Source of the DNA: Streptomyces bauhiniae
GTDB taxonomy: Bacteria; Actinomycetota; Actinomycetes; Streptomycetales; Streptomycetaceae
Length of the DNA: 64,000 nt
Reading direction: 5' to 3'
Assembly (NCBI RefSeq): GCF_004784475.1
Contig: NZ_SRRT01000002.1
Coordinates: 682,001 to 746,000, forward strand
Below the pieces are notes generated by a model. That model had not been told where the DNA came from. It was given only the letters and a program-made list of their open reading frames with translations, and did no database searches. Shown here piece after piece: positions 15,893 to 24,189 of this stretch; positions within the stretch are counted from its first letter, which is position 1, and the number at the start of each line of letters is the position of its first letter. The position numbers and the translations under genes are program-made.

Positions 15893-16075
15893 ATGTTCAC
15901 CGACACCCCCATCTTCAGCCGTCTCGTCGCCGAACGCGGTGACGTCCCCGCCGAGGTGCGGGGCGAAGCCGACCGCATACACCGCGACCTGGCACGAGTG
16001 ATGCCTCCGGGCACCGGTCTGCCCGGCGCCGGGCAGCACGCGCCCGGCCCGATGGGCCCGCCCCCCGGCCGCTGA
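15893..16075 (+). CDS. Small protein of unknown function
   Basis: A 60-residue open frame: an ordered half (FTDTPIFSRLVAERGDVPAE, then VRGEADRIHRDLARVM), amphipathic and helix-prone, and a Gly/Pro tail. Codon bias and the look of the N-terminal half suggest a real gene, similar to short conserved Streptomyces hypothetical proteins. The ribosome site is weak (AAAGAG). No domain recognised. Confidence 0.5.
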   Translation: MFTDTPIFSRLVAERGDVPAEVRGEADRIHRDLARVMPPGTGLPGAGQHAPGPMGPPPGR

Positions 16076-16171
16076 CCGGGCTGGACCACCCTGCGCAGAC
16101 GCACCACCGCGCTCCCGCAGTCGCCGCCCGCCAGGCCGGGGACGAGCATCCCGAAGCCCGCGAGGGTCGCC

Positions 16172-16645
16172 TCAGCGCTCCCCGGCCAGTTCGCGGTTCA
16201 GGGCGCCCAGGAACTCGGCGACCGTTTCGAGCTGATCCGGGGTGAAGTGGCGGCGGGCCGCCTCGGTGCCGCGGGCGAGGGGGGTGAAGTACTGGCGGGC
16301 GAGGGTGCGGGCGGCGGGGTTGTAGTGCAGGTGGACCACGCGGCGGTCGACGCTGTCGCGGGCGCGGGTGATGTGGCCGGCGCGTTCGAGGCGGTCCAGA
16401 CACGCCGATACGGCGCCCGAGGTGAGGTTCAGGCGTTCGCGCAGCCGGGAAGGGGTCATGGGCTCGCCGTCCAGGGCCGAGGCGTCCATGATCGCGGCGA
16501 GCGCGTGAACGTCCGTGGCGTGGAGGCCGTGCGCGTGGGCGAACGCGTGGGCGATCCGGTTTATCTCGCTGTTCAGGGTGCGCAGGAGGACGGCGTACCC
16601 CTGGAGGTCGCTGGGAGGACGCTCCTCCGGGCGTTCGGGCTGCAT
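16172..16645 (-). CDS. MarR-family regulator
   Basis: A 157-residue MarR repressor. The winged helix carries LNSEINRIAHAFAHAHGLHA, then MTPSRLRERLNLTSGAVSAC and the wing RDSVDRRVVHLHYN. It is divergent from the MMPL transporter and probably represses it and itself. The ATG at 16645 has GGAG only two bases away. An ATG at 16681 (12 codons earlier) would be leaderless and lies inside the candidate operator, so the start is uncertain. Confidence 0.88.
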   Translation of the reverse strand: MQPERPEERPPSDLQGYAVLLRTLNSEINRIAHAFAHAHGLHATDVHALAAIMDASALDGEPMTPSRLRERLNLTSGAVSACLDRLERAGHITRARDSVDRRVVHLHYNPAARTLARQYFTPLARGTEAARRHFTPDQLETVAEFLGALNRELAGER

Positions 16646-16660
16646 GTCTCCAAGGATATG

Positions 16661-16705
16661 ATCTCCAGTTGCCTCGATCATTGAGATACTTTGTGGTTGA
16701 GGTAC
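16661..16705. promoter_or_regulatory. Candidate MarR operator
   Basis: ATCTCCA (16661-16667) and TTGAGAT (16681-16687) form an inverted repeat with one mismatch. TTGAGATAC (16681-16689) is repeated in direct orientation as TTGAGGTAC (16697-16705), 16 bases on. The cluster lies between the divergent MarR and MMPL genes. Confidence 0.5.
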
Positions 16706-16741
16706 CTTCCCGGCATCCGCCCACTCCTCCCTGGGGAGCGC

Positions 16742-18868
16742 ATGAACCCCGTACGCCGACCGGTCCGCTGGCTGGTCCCCCTCGTCCTCGTGCTCGTCTG
16801 GCTCGGCCTCGGCGGGGCCTTCGGCTCCTACGCGGGCAAGCTGGGCGAGGTGTCGACCAACGACCAGACCGCGTTCCTGCCGCGCAGCGCGGAGTCCACC
16901 AAGGCCGTCGCCCTGCAGAAGACCTTCGACCGGCAGGAGACGCTCCCTGCCGTGGTGGTCTGGACCGGCAAGGACGGCGGGAAGATCACCCCGGCCCAGC
17001 GCGAGGCGGCCACGCGGGCGCTGGCGTCGCTCGCCGGTACCGACGGTGTGGTGGGGCGGCCGTCCCCCGCGCTGCCGTCCAAGGACGGGGCCGCGCTGGA
17101 GGGTGTCGTCCCGCTCAGCCCGGAGCTGGGCAAGAAGGTCACCGACGTGGTCGACCGGGTCGAGCGGACGGCGGCGGATGTCGACGGCACGCGCGCGCAG
17201 GTCGCCGGTCCGGCCGCCACGCAGGCCGACCTCACTCACGCGTTCGGCGGTATCGACGGCATCCTCCTGGGTGTGGCGCTGGCGGCCGTGCTGGTGATCC
17301 TGCTGCTGGTGTACCGCAGCGTGCTGCTGCCGTTCGTCGTCATCCTCAGCGCGGTGTTCGCGCTGGGCATCGCCTGCGCGATCGTGTACGTCCTCGCCGA
17401 CCACGGGGTCGTACGGGTGGACGGGCAGGTGCAGGGCATCCTCTCGATCCTGGTGATCGGCGCGGCCACCGACTACGCCCTGCTGCTCACCGCCCGCTTC
17501 CGCGAGGAGCTGGCGCGGGGCGCCCAGCGGGCGGAGGCGGCCTGGGGCGCGCTGCGCAATTCCTTCGGCGCGATCACCGCCAGCGCGGCCACCGTCGCGC
17601 TCGGGCTGCTCGCGCTGCTGCTCAGCGACCTGACGAACAATCGGGCGCTGGGTCCGGTGGGCGCGATCGGCATCGGGTGCGCGGTGCTGTCCACGCTCAC
17701 CTTCCTGCCCGCGGTGCTCGCCCTGCTGGGCCACGCCGCGTTCTGGCCGGCCAAGCCCCGCCCGGCGGACGCGGCGACGGGCGGCCACGGCCTGTGGCGC
17801 CGGGTGGCGCACCGGGTCGACAGCAGCCCCCGCAAGGTGTGGTCGGCGACCTGTGTCGTACTCGTCGTGGGCGCGGCGTTCTTCCCGGCGCTCAAGTCGA
17901 AGGGCGTCCCGCTGGACGAACTCTTCGTCAACGACGCCCCGTCCGTCTCCGCGCAGCAGACGCTCGGCCGGCACTTCCCGGGCGGCTCCGGGCAGCCCGT
18001 GGTCGTCATCGCGGACGCGGCCAAGGGTGCGGAGGTGACCGCTGCGGCGGCGAAGACGCCCGGCGTGGCCTCGGCCGCCCCGCTGAGCGCGACCGGCAAG
18101 CCGGGCGGTGCCCCGCGCGTGGTGGACGGGCGGGTACGCATCGACGCGACCCTGACCGACGCGCCGGACAGCGACACGGCCAAGGCGACCGTCGAGCGGC
18201 TGCGGGACCGGCTGCACGCGCTGGACCCCGGTTCGCTGGTGGGCGGTTACAGCGCCCAGCAGTACGACACCGAGCACACCGCCGAGCACGACCGGAACCT
18301 GATCGTCCCGGTCGTCCTGCTGATCATCCTGGTGATCCTGATCGCCCTGCTGCGCTGCCTGCTGCTGCCGGTACTGCTGGTGGCGACGGTCGCCCTCAAC
18401 TACCTGGCCACGCTGGGCATCGCGGGCCTGGTCTTCCGGCACGGCTTCGGCTTCTCCGGCACGGACGCGTCGGTCCCGCTGTACGGGTTCGTGTTCCTGG
18501 TCGCGCTCGGCGTGGACTACAACATCTTCCTGATGTCCCGCGTCCGCGAGGAGACCGTCCGCCACGGCACCCGCGAGGGCATCCTGCGCGGCCTGATCGC
18601 CACGGGCGGTGTCATCACCTCGGCCGGCGTCGTCCTCGCCGCGACCTTCGCCGCGCTGATCGTCATCCCGCTGGCGTTCCTCGTCCAGATCGCCTTCATC
18701 GTCGCCTTCGGCGTCCTCCTCGACACCCTCGTCGTCCGCTCCCTTCTGGTCCCGGCCCTGGTCCGCGACATCGGCCCGGCGGTGTGGTGGCCGAGCAAGC
18801 TGTCCCACGAGCAACGGGCGCCGCAGGAAAGGGAGTCGACGGAGGACCGCGTGGAGCAGACCCAGTAG
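16742..18868 (+). CDS. MMPL-family membrane transporter
   Basis: A 708-residue RND-type MMPL transporter with two internal repeats. Each has one N-terminal helix, a large extracytoplasmic domain and five more helices. GAATDYALLLTARFREEL in repeat 1 and LGVDYNIFLMSRVREE in repeat 2 are the proton-relay Asp-Tyr signatures (D-Y). Such proteins export lipids or drugs. The start at ATG 16742 has GGGGAG upstream; an earlier ATG at 16691 falls in the regulatory region. Regulated by the divergent MarR. Confidence 0.93.
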   Translation: MNPVRRPVRWLVPLVLVLVWLGLGGAFGSYAGKLGEVSTNDQTAFLPRSAESTKAVALQKTFDRQETLPAVVVWTGKDGGKITPAQREAATRALASLAGTDGVVGRPSPALPSKDGAALEGVVPLSPELGKKVTDVVDRVERTAADVDGTRAQVAGPAATQADLTHAFGGIDGILLGVALAAVLVILLLVYRSVLLPFVVILSAVFALGIACAIVYVLADHGVVRVDGQVQGILSILVIGAATDYALLLTARFREELARGAQRAEAAWGALRNSFGAITASAATVALGLLALLLSDLTNNRALGPVGAIGIGCAVLSTLTFLPAVLALLGHAAFWPAKPRPADAATGGHGLWRRVAHRVDSSPRKVWSATCVVLVVGAAFFPALKSKGVPLDELFVNDAPSVSAQQTLGRHFPGGSGQPVVVIADAAKGAEVTAAAAKTPGVASAAPLSATGKPGGAPRVVDGRVRIDATLTDAPDSDTAKATVERLRDRLHALDPGSLVGGYSAQQYDTEHTAEHDRNLIVPVVLLIILVILIALLRCLLLPVLLVATVALNYLATLGIAGLVFRHGFGFSGTDASVPLYGFVFLVALGVDYNIFLMSRVREETVRHGTREGILRGLIATGGVITSAGVVLAATFAALIVIPLAFLVQIAFIVAFGVLLDTLVVRSLLVPALVRDIGPAVWWPSKLSHEQRAPQERESTEDRVEQTQ

Positions 18869-18875
18869 CCCGCGG

Positions 18876-19259
18876 TTACGCCGGGTCCAGCCGCCTGCGC
18901 AGGAGGCAGAACTCGTTGTCCTCCGGGTCGAGCAGGACGTGCCAGGACTCCTCGCCGGTCTGGCCGATGTCGGCCGGGCGGGCGCCGAGGGCGAGGAGGC
19001 GGTCGAGTTCGGCGGGCTGGTCGCGGTCGGTGGGGCTGACGTCGATGTGGAGGCGGAGTTTGGCGGGGCGGGGGTCGGTGGTGGGGCTGAGGACGAGGGT
19101 CGGCTGCGGGCCACCGAAGCCGGTACCGGGCGGCCCGATCTCGATGCTGCCGTCCTCCTCCCGGCCGAGTTCCACGTAGCCGAGTACGCCGCTCCAGAAC
19201 GCGGCGAGCCTCTCCGGGTCGGCGGCGTCGATGACCAGCTCACTGATAAGGCATGCCAT
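18876..19259 (-). CDS. VOC-family (glyoxalase-like) protein
   Basis: A 127-residue single glyoxalase/bleomycin-resistance domain of the Glyoxalase_6 type: ISELVIDAADPERLAAFWSG, LRLHIDVSPTD and the C-terminal HVLLDPEDNEFCLL. Metal-site residues (His in HIDV, Glu in EFC) are present. The substrate is unknown. The ATG at 19259 excludes a long upstream extension that reads antisense to the next gene. Confidence 0.85.
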   Translation of the reverse strand: MACLISELVIDAADPERLAAFWSGVLGYVELGREEDGSIEIGPPGTGFGGPQPTLVLSPTTDPRPAKLRLHIDVSPTDRDQPAELDRLLALGARPADIGQTGEESWHVLLDPEDNEFCLLRRRLDPA

Positions 19260-19338
19260 GGCGGGCAGTGTACGGAGAACGGGCGAATCCGGTGGGCCGG
19301 AAGCGAGCCGGACGTGCCGTACCGGGGAGCCTTCCGGC

Positions 19339-19671
19339 ATGACCCTCACCGCACACATCGACACCACGCGCCCGGTGGCCACGCTCATCAACGTGTTCAC
19401 CGTCGCCCCGGACCGCCAGGTCGAGCTGATCGACCTCCTCTCCCGCGCCACGGAGGAGACGATGAAGCACCAGCCCGGCTTCATCTGCGCCAACTTCCAC
19501 GCCTCCCTGGACGGCGAGAGCGTCGTCAACTACGCACAGTGGGAGACCGAGGAGCACTACCTCGCCATGCTGGCCGACCCCGAGGCCAGGGTGCACATGG
19601 ACAAGGCGGCCACCATCGCCACCCACGTCCAGCCCCGCCTCTTCCGCGTGGAGTCGGTCCACACGAGCTGA
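19339..19671 (+). CDS. Antibiotic biosynthesis monooxygenase (ABM) domain protein
   Basis: A 110-residue ferredoxin-like ABM domain: ATLINVFTVAPDRQVELIDL, QPGFICANFHASLDGESVV and NYAQWETEEHYLAML are the standard blocks. Small ABM proteins act as cofactor-free oxygenases or heme-degrading enzymes; the substrate cannot be told. GGGGAG lies ten bases before the ATG. Confidence 0.85.
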   Translation: MTLTAHIDTTRPVATLINVFTVAPDRQVELIDLLSRATEETMKHQPGFICANFHASLDGESVVNYAQWETEEHYLAMLADPEARVHMDKAATIATHVQPRLFRVESVHTS

Positions 19672-19817
19672 CGCCCCCAGCCTCAGGCTCCCTCAAGTCC
19701 CTTGGCAGCACCGGCACATGACCGTCGCGCTCGTGGAGTCCACCGCCGCCGCCTCCGAGGACGCGCTGTGCGCCCGCTGGGTCCGCGCCCGGCCGGCCGA
19801 CACCGGGCGCTCCCCAC

Positions 19818-19872
19818 TCCGAGTTCCCGCTCACCCGGAGTGAGGGGCGTCCCCCAGTCCGAGTTCCCGCTC
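19818..19872. repeat. Imperfect 40-bp tandem duplication at the enoyl-CoA hydratase 3' end
   Basis: TCCGAGTTCCCGCTC occurs at 19818-19832 and 19858-19872. On the minus strand about 30 bases around each copy match with four differences. The copy at 19858 is inside the coding region (GERELGL); the other straddles and follows the stop codon at 19831. Confidence 0.6.
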
Positions 19873-20889
19873 GCCCAGCGGCGCGAAGAACCGCTCCACG
19901 TCGGAGACCTCCGCCAGGGTCGCGGGCGACCAGCGCGGCGAGCGGTCCTTGTCGATGATCTGGGCCCGGACGCCCTCGACCAGGTCGGGGGTGGACAGCG
20001 CCGCGCAGGAGACCCGGTACTCCTGGTCGAGGACCTCCTCCAGGGACCCGAGCCGACGGGCGCGGCGAAGAGCCGCCAGGGTGATCTTCAGCGCGGTGGG
20101 AGACCTGGTCAGCAGCGTGTCGGCGGCCCCCTTCGCCTCGGGCGAGCCGTGCTCCCGCAGCCGGGCGACGATCTCCTCGACCGTCTCGGCGGCGTAGCAG
20201 GCGTCGATCCACTCCCGCTGCGCCGCCAGCTCACCCTCCGGGGCCGGACGCCCGTGCCGGTCGAGCACCTCCGCCACGTCGAGCGCGTCGAGGTCGGCCA
20301 CCAGGTCGGGCAGCGCGGCGGACGGTACGTAATGGTCGGCCAGTCCGCACAGCACGGCGTCCCCCGCCCCGATCTGCGCGCCGGTGAGCGCGAGGTGGGT
20401 GCCCAGCTCGCCGGGAGTCCGGGACAGCAGATAGGTGCCGCCCACGTCCGGGACGAAGCCGATGCCGGTCTCGGGCATGGCGATCCGGGACCGCTCGGTG
20501 ACGATCCGGACGCTGCCGTGCGCGGAGATGCCGACCCCGCCGCCCATCACGATGCCGTCCATCACGGCCACGTACGGCTTGGGGTAGCGGGCGATCCGGG
20601 CGTTGAGCCGGTACTCGTCCCGCCAGAACTCCGCCGAGGCGGTGCCGTCGCCGTCGCGGGCGTCGTCGTGGACGGCACGGATGTCACCGCCCGCGCACAG
20701 GCCCCGCTCCCCCGCCCCCGTGACGATCACCGTCCGCACGGTCGGGTCCCGCTCCCACTCGGTGAGCGCTTCGTCGATGAGCCCGACCATGTCGTGATTC
20801 AGCGCGTTGAGCGCCTTGGGACGGTTCAGGGTGAGGTGAGCGGCCCGGCCGATGGTGTGCACCAGCACGGGAGCGTCGGCGCCGGTCAT
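19831..20889 (-). CDS. Enoyl-CoA hydratase/3-hydroxyisobutyryl-CoA hydrolase family protein
   Basis: A 352-residue crotonase-fold enzyme; the length fits 3-hydroxyisobutyryl-CoA hydrolase better than simple hydratases (about 260). Oxyanion-hole blocks: GLCAGGDIRAVHDD and DGIVMGGGVGISAHG; then SRIAMPETGIGFVPDVGGTY with the catalytic-site Glu and Asp. The expected reaction is release of 3-hydroxyisobutyrate in valine breakdown. The ATG at 20889 overlaps the stop of an upstream acyl-CoA dehydrogenase remnant as ATGA, with GGAGG in place, so the gene was once the second of an operon. Confidence 0.88.
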   Translation of the reverse strand: MTGADAPVLVHTIGRAAHLTLNRPKALNALNHDMVGLIDEALTEWERDPTVRTVIVTGAGERGLCAGGDIRAVHDDARDGDGTASAEFWRDEYRLNARIARYPKPYVAVMDGIVMGGGVGISAHGSVRIVTERSRIAMPETGIGFVPDVGGTYLLSRTPGELGTHLALTGAQIGAGDAVLCGLADHYVPSAALPDLVADLDALDVAEVLDRHGRPAPEGELAAQREWIDACYAAETVEEIVARLREHGSPEAKGAADTLLTRSPTALKITLAALRRARRLGSLEEVLDQEYRVSCAALSTPDLVEGVRAQIIDKDRSPRWSPATLAEVSDVERFFAPLGERELGLGDAPHSG

Positions 20890-20948
20890 CCGATCGCCTC
20901 CAGCAGGCTGTGGGCCACGATGACGCACATGATCTCGTTGGTTCCTTC
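20886..20948 (-). pseudogene. C-terminal remnant of an acyl-CoA dehydrogenase
   Basis: The last 20 codons read EGTNEIMCVIVAHSLLEAIG plus stop, the conserved end of acyl-CoA dehydrogenases (usually ILEGTNEIMRVI...). Just before the Glu the match stops: PPD replaces the expected hydrophobic residues, and nothing further upstream resembles the family. The stop overlaps the start of the enoyl-CoA hydratase gene. Confidence 0.7.
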
Positions 20949-21071
20949 CGGGTCCGGTGGACAAGCGGGACACCGACGATCTTGCCTCCGCGGGAGCCTC
21001 CGGCGACACCCCCAGCTTTGGTGGAATATTCAACAACCCCAGAGCGCTGTACCCGCCGAAGGAGGTCTCAG

Positions 21072-21419
21072 GTGGACACCATGTACTACGACCACGGCAC
21101 CGCCGCCGAGCGCTGGGAGCGGGCGGGGATGTTCTTCGACGCCAAGGAGTACACGAACGCGGCCCGTGTGCTCACCGGGCTGGTCGAGGAGGTCCCGGAG
21201 CAGACCGCGCCCCGGCTGCTGCTGGCCCGCGCCTACTACCACTCCGCCCAGCTCAACCGTGCCGAGGCGGAGCTGCGGATCATCGTGGAGCGGGACCCGG
21301 TGGAGCACTACGCCCGGCTGATGCTGGGCCGCACGCTGGAGCGCCAGTCCCGCCACGAGGAGGCCGCGCCGCATCTGCGGATCGCCGCCGCCCTCGCGGG
21401 TGACTTCCCGCAGGACTGA
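21072..21419 (+). CDS. Small TPR protein
   Basis: A 115-residue tetratricopeptide-repeat protein. About two and a half helix-turn-helix repeats are visible: AAERWERAGMFFDAKEYTNA, APRLLLARAYYHSAQLNRAE and VEHYARLMLGRTLERQSRHE. TPR units mediate protein-protein contacts; the partner is unknown. The GTG at 21072 has AGGAGGT seven bases upstream. A common Streptomyces housekeeping-like gene, here a single unit followed by a hairpin. Confidence 0.82.
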   Translation: MDTMYYDHGTAAERWERAGMFFDAKEYTNAARVLTGLVEEVPEQTAPRLLLARAYYHSAQLNRAEAELRIIVERDPVEHYARLMLGRTLERQSRHEEAAPHLRIAAALAGDFPQD

Positions 21420-21429
21420 GCACCTTCGG

Positions 21430-21480
21430 GCGCGCCGTATGAACGGCCGGTTTCGCACCGGCCGTTGGTGCGGCGCGCCC
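21430..21480 (+). terminator. Compound hairpin after the TPR gene
   Basis: GGGCGCGCCG pairs with CGGCGCGCCC, enclosing an inner stem AACGGCCGGT/ACCGGCCGTT with a short TTCGC loop. It lies just downstream of the TPR stop codon at 21419. Confidence 0.75.
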
Positions 21481-21515
21481 CTCTTCCGCGCAGGCCGGCG
21501 TGGCATCCTGGCGCG

Positions 21516-22160
21516 ATGACACCTGTCAGTGATCACGCTCCCCTGGCCGAGCGGGTGGCCGAACTCCTCGCGGCGGGCGGCCCGTTGCCCATCGTCGCGG
21601 CCGGCCACCCGGTACTGCGCCACCCGGCCGAGCCGTACGACGGCCAGCTCTCCCCCGAGCTGCTCACCCGCTTCGTGGCGGCCCTGCGCGACACCATGCA
21701 CGCGGCCCCCGGCGTAGGACTCGCCGCGCCGCAGGTCGGGGTGGGGCTGCGGATCGCCGTGATCGAGGACCCGGCACCGGTGCCGGAGGAGATCGCGGTG
21801 GTCCGGGGCCGGGTGCCCCAGCCCTTCCGGGTGCTGGTCAACCCGTCGTACGAGCCGGAGGGCGCCGAGAGGGCGTCCTTCTTCGAGGGATGCCTCAGCG
21901 TGCCGGGCTGGCAGGCCGTGGTGACCCGGCCCGCGCGGGTCCGGCTGCGCGGGCAGGACGAGCACGGGCGGGAACTGGACGAGGTGGTCGCCGGCTGGCC
22001 CGCCCGGATCGTGCAGCACGAGACGGACCATCTGAACGGCACCCTGTACCTCGACCGTGCCGAACTCCGCTCGCTGTCGACCAACGAGGCGGTGGCGGCC
22101 CGCTGGGCGCAGCCCGCACCGGAGGCAGCGGCCGAGGCCCTGGGCTTCGAACTCCCCTGA
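21516..22160 (+). CDS. def: Peptide deformylase
   Basis: A 214-residue peptide deformylase, which removes the formyl group from nascent protein N-termini. All three motifs are intact: GVGLAAPQ (66-73), EGCLSVP (124-130, metal ligand Cys126) and HETDH (168-172, metal ligands His168 and His172, catalytic Glu169). Streptomyces carry several def copies; this one stands alone rather than beside fmt, so it may be an accessory copy. The ATG at 21516 fits the family N-terminus. Confidence 0.93.
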   Translation: MTPVSDHAPLAERVAELLAAGGPLPIVAAGHPVLRHPAEPYDGQLSPELLTRFVAALRDTMHAAPGVGLAAPQVGVGLRIAVIEDPAPVPEEIAVVRGRVPQPFRVLVNPSYEPEGAERASFFEGCLSVPGWQAVVTRPARVRLRGQDEHGRELDEVVAGWPARIVQHETDHLNGTLYLDRAELRSLSTNEAVAARWAQPAPEAAAEALGFELP

Positions 22161-22168
22161 GCCGGGGC

Positions 22169-23599
22169 TCAGTTGTCCCGGTAAGCCTCCAGCAGCCGCA
22201 GCCACACCTCGCTGAGCGTCGGGAACGGCGGCACCACGTGCCACAGCCGGTCCAGCGGCACCTGGCCGGCGACGGCGACGGTCGCCGACTGGACGAGTTC
22301 CCCGACGCCCGGCCCGACGAAGGTGACCCCGCGCAGGATCTCCTCGTCCAGGTCGACCACCATGCGGGCCCGCCCCTTGTAGCCGTCGCCGTACAGGCTC
22401 GCCCCCGCTACCGAGCCGAAGTCGACGTCGACCGCGCGGACCCGGTGCCCGGCCTGCTCGGCCTCCGCGAGGGAGAGCCCGACGGCGGCGGCCTCGGGGT
22501 CGGTGAAGACGACCTGGGGTACGGCGTAGTGGTCGGCCGTGGCCACGTCGGCCCCCCACGGGGCCTCGTCCAGCGGGGTGTCCGACGCGCGGGCCGCGAT
22601 GACCGATCCGGCGATCCGGGCCTGGTACTTACCCTGGTGGGTGAGGAGCGCCCGGTGGTTGACGTCGCCGACCGCGTACAGCCAGTCGGTGCCGGGGACC
22701 AGGAGAGTGTCGTCCACTTCCAGCCAGGAGCCGGGTTCGAGGCCGACGGTGTCCAGGCCGATGTCGTCGGTCTGCGGGGCCCGGCCGGTGGCGAACAGGA
22801 TCTCGTCGGCCTCGATGCGCTCGCCGTCGCCGGTGACGGCCACGACGGTGCCGTTCTCGCGGCTGACGGACTCCACGGAGGTGCCGGTGCGCACGTCCAC
22901 GCCCGCCTCGGTGAGCGCCTGCGCGACCAGTTCCCCGGCGAACGGCTCCATCCGGCTGAGCAGGCCCTTGCCCCGGACCAGCAGGGTGACCTGCGAGCCG
23001 AGGGCCTGCCAGGCGGTGGCCATCTCGGTGGCGACGACACCGCCGCCGACCACGATCAGCCGGCCCGGCACGGTCTGCGCGCTGGTCGCCTCCCGGCTGG
23101 TCCAGGGCCGTACCTCGTCGAGTCCGGGCAGGTCCGGGAGCTGGGCGCGGGTGCCGGTGGCGACGACGACCGCCTGCCGGGCGGTGAGCGTGGTGAGCGT
23201 GCCGTCCTCGGCGGTGACCGTGACCGTGCGGGGGCCGGCGAGGCGGCCGTGGCCCCGGTAGAGCGCGATCCCGGCGCCGTCCAGCCACTGGACCTGGCCG
23301 TCGTCCTTCCAGTGGGAGGCGAAGCCGTCCCGCCGGGCGAGCACCGCCCCGGCGTCGAGCGGGCCCTCGTTGGCGGCGGCGAGGCCGGGGAGGCGGCGGG
23401 CGTCGGCCTGGGCGATGACCGGCCTGAGCAGCGCCTTGCTGGGCATGCAGGCCCAGTACGAGCACTCGCCGCCCACCAGCTCGCTCTCCACGATCGCGGT
23501 GCTGAGCCCGGCCGCGTGGGCGCGGTCGGCGGCGTTCTCCCCCACGGGCCCGGCCCCGAGCACCACGACGTCGTACGCGATGGATTCCGTTTCCGTCAT
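22169..23599 (-). CDS. FAD-dependent pyridine nucleotide-disulfide oxidoreductase lacking the usual catalytic His
   Basis: A 476-residue class I flavoprotein disulfide reductase homologue. FAD site VVVLGAGPVGENAADRAHAA; redox Cys pair GGECSYWACMPSK (Cys46 and Cys51, spacing four as in lipoamide dehydrogenase); NAD(P) site VVGGGVVATEMATAW; second FAD motif DWLYAVGDVNHRAL. At the C-terminus, where the family has H-P-T-x-S-E, this protein has FPTLSE: Phe459 replaces the active-site His while Glu464 stays. Substrate unknown. Divergent from a thioredoxin gene, which may hint at thiol-redox work. Confidence 0.87.
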   Translation of the reverse strand: MTETESIAYDVVVLGAGPVGENAADRAHAAGLSTAIVESELVGGECSYWACMPSKALLRPVIAQADARRLPGLAAANEGPLDAGAVLARRDGFASHWKDDGQVQWLDGAGIALYRGHGRLAGPRTVTVTAEDGTLTTLTARQAVVVATGTRAQLPDLPGLDEVRPWTSREATSAQTVPGRLIVVGGGVVATEMATAWQALGSQVTLLVRGKGLLSRMEPFAGELVAQALTEAGVDVRTGTSVESVSRENGTVVAVTGDGERIEADEILFATGRAPQTDDIGLDTVGLEPGSWLEVDDTLLVPGTDWLYAVGDVNHRALLTHQGKYQARIAGSVIAARASDTPLDEAPWGADVATADHYAVPQVVFTDPEAAAVGLSLAEAEQAGHRVRAVDVDFGSVAGASLYGDGYKGRARMVVDLDEEILRGVTFVGPGVGELVQSATVAVAGQVPLDRLWHVVPPFPTLSEVWLRLLEAYRDN

Positions 23600-23792
23600 G
23601 CGGCCAGTGTGGTGGGTGGGCGGCGCGGGGGCCACATGATCCGGGGCGCGGGAATGCCGAAAGGTTTCCCTGAGGGGAAGCTGTAGGGGACCGATGCAGG
23701 GAAGACGGGGCACTACGGCCCGGAATAGGCACCCTGGCGGGCATGTTTCCGCCGGTGGCACCTACCTCCACACCAGGAAGAGGGATCACACC

Positions 23793-24188
23793 ATGAGCGG
23801 CACCGTGGAGCTGACCAAGGAGAACTTCGACCAGACGGTGGCGGACAACGAGTTCGTCCTCATCGACTTCTGGGCGGACTGGTGCGGACCGTGCAAGCAG
23901 TTCGCGCCGGTGTACGAGAAGGCGGCCGAGGAGAACCCCGACCTGGTGTTCGCCAAGGTCGACACCGAGGCCCAGCCCGAGCTGGCGCAGGCGTTCGGCA
24001 TCCAGTCGATCCCCACGCTGATGATCGTCCGCGACCAGGTGGCGATCTTCGCGCAGCCGGGCGCGCTGCCCGAGCCTGCGCTGACGGACGTCATCGACCA
24101 GGCCCGCAAGCTGGACATGAACGAGGTCCGCAAGGACATCGCGGCCCAGGAGGGCCAGGGTCAGGGGCAGCAGCCCGGCGGCGAGTGA
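23793..24188 (+). CDS. Thioredoxin
   Basis: A 131-residue thioredoxin: VLIDFWADWCGPCKQFAPVY with the WCGPC active site at residues 30-34, and the cis-Pro loop IQSIPTLMI. It has a 20-residue Gln/Gly-rich C-terminal tail absent from housekeeping thioredoxin. It should reduce cytoplasmic disulfides using thioredoxin reductase. Divergent from the flavoprotein oxidoreductase across about 190 bases. The start with AGAGGG upstream matches the family N-terminus. Confidence 0.92.
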   Translation: MSGTVELTKENFDQTVADNEFVLIDFWADWCGPCKQFAPVYEKAAEENPDLVFAKVDTEAQPELAQAFGIQSIPTLMIVRDQVAIFAQPGALPEPALTDVIDQARKLDMNEVRKDIAAQEGQGQGQQPGGE

Positions 24189-24189
24189 A

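Noticed and set aside
16172..19243. A 1023-codon minus-strand open frame covering MarR to VOC
   Set aside because: Only its last 157 codons (MarR) look like protein; the rest is antisense to the MMPL transporter.
19718..19843. A 41-codon plus-strand frame beginning MTVALVEST
   Set aside because: No ribosome site, ends inside the duplicated segment and overlaps the hydratase gene; could be a truncated remnant but cannot be supported.
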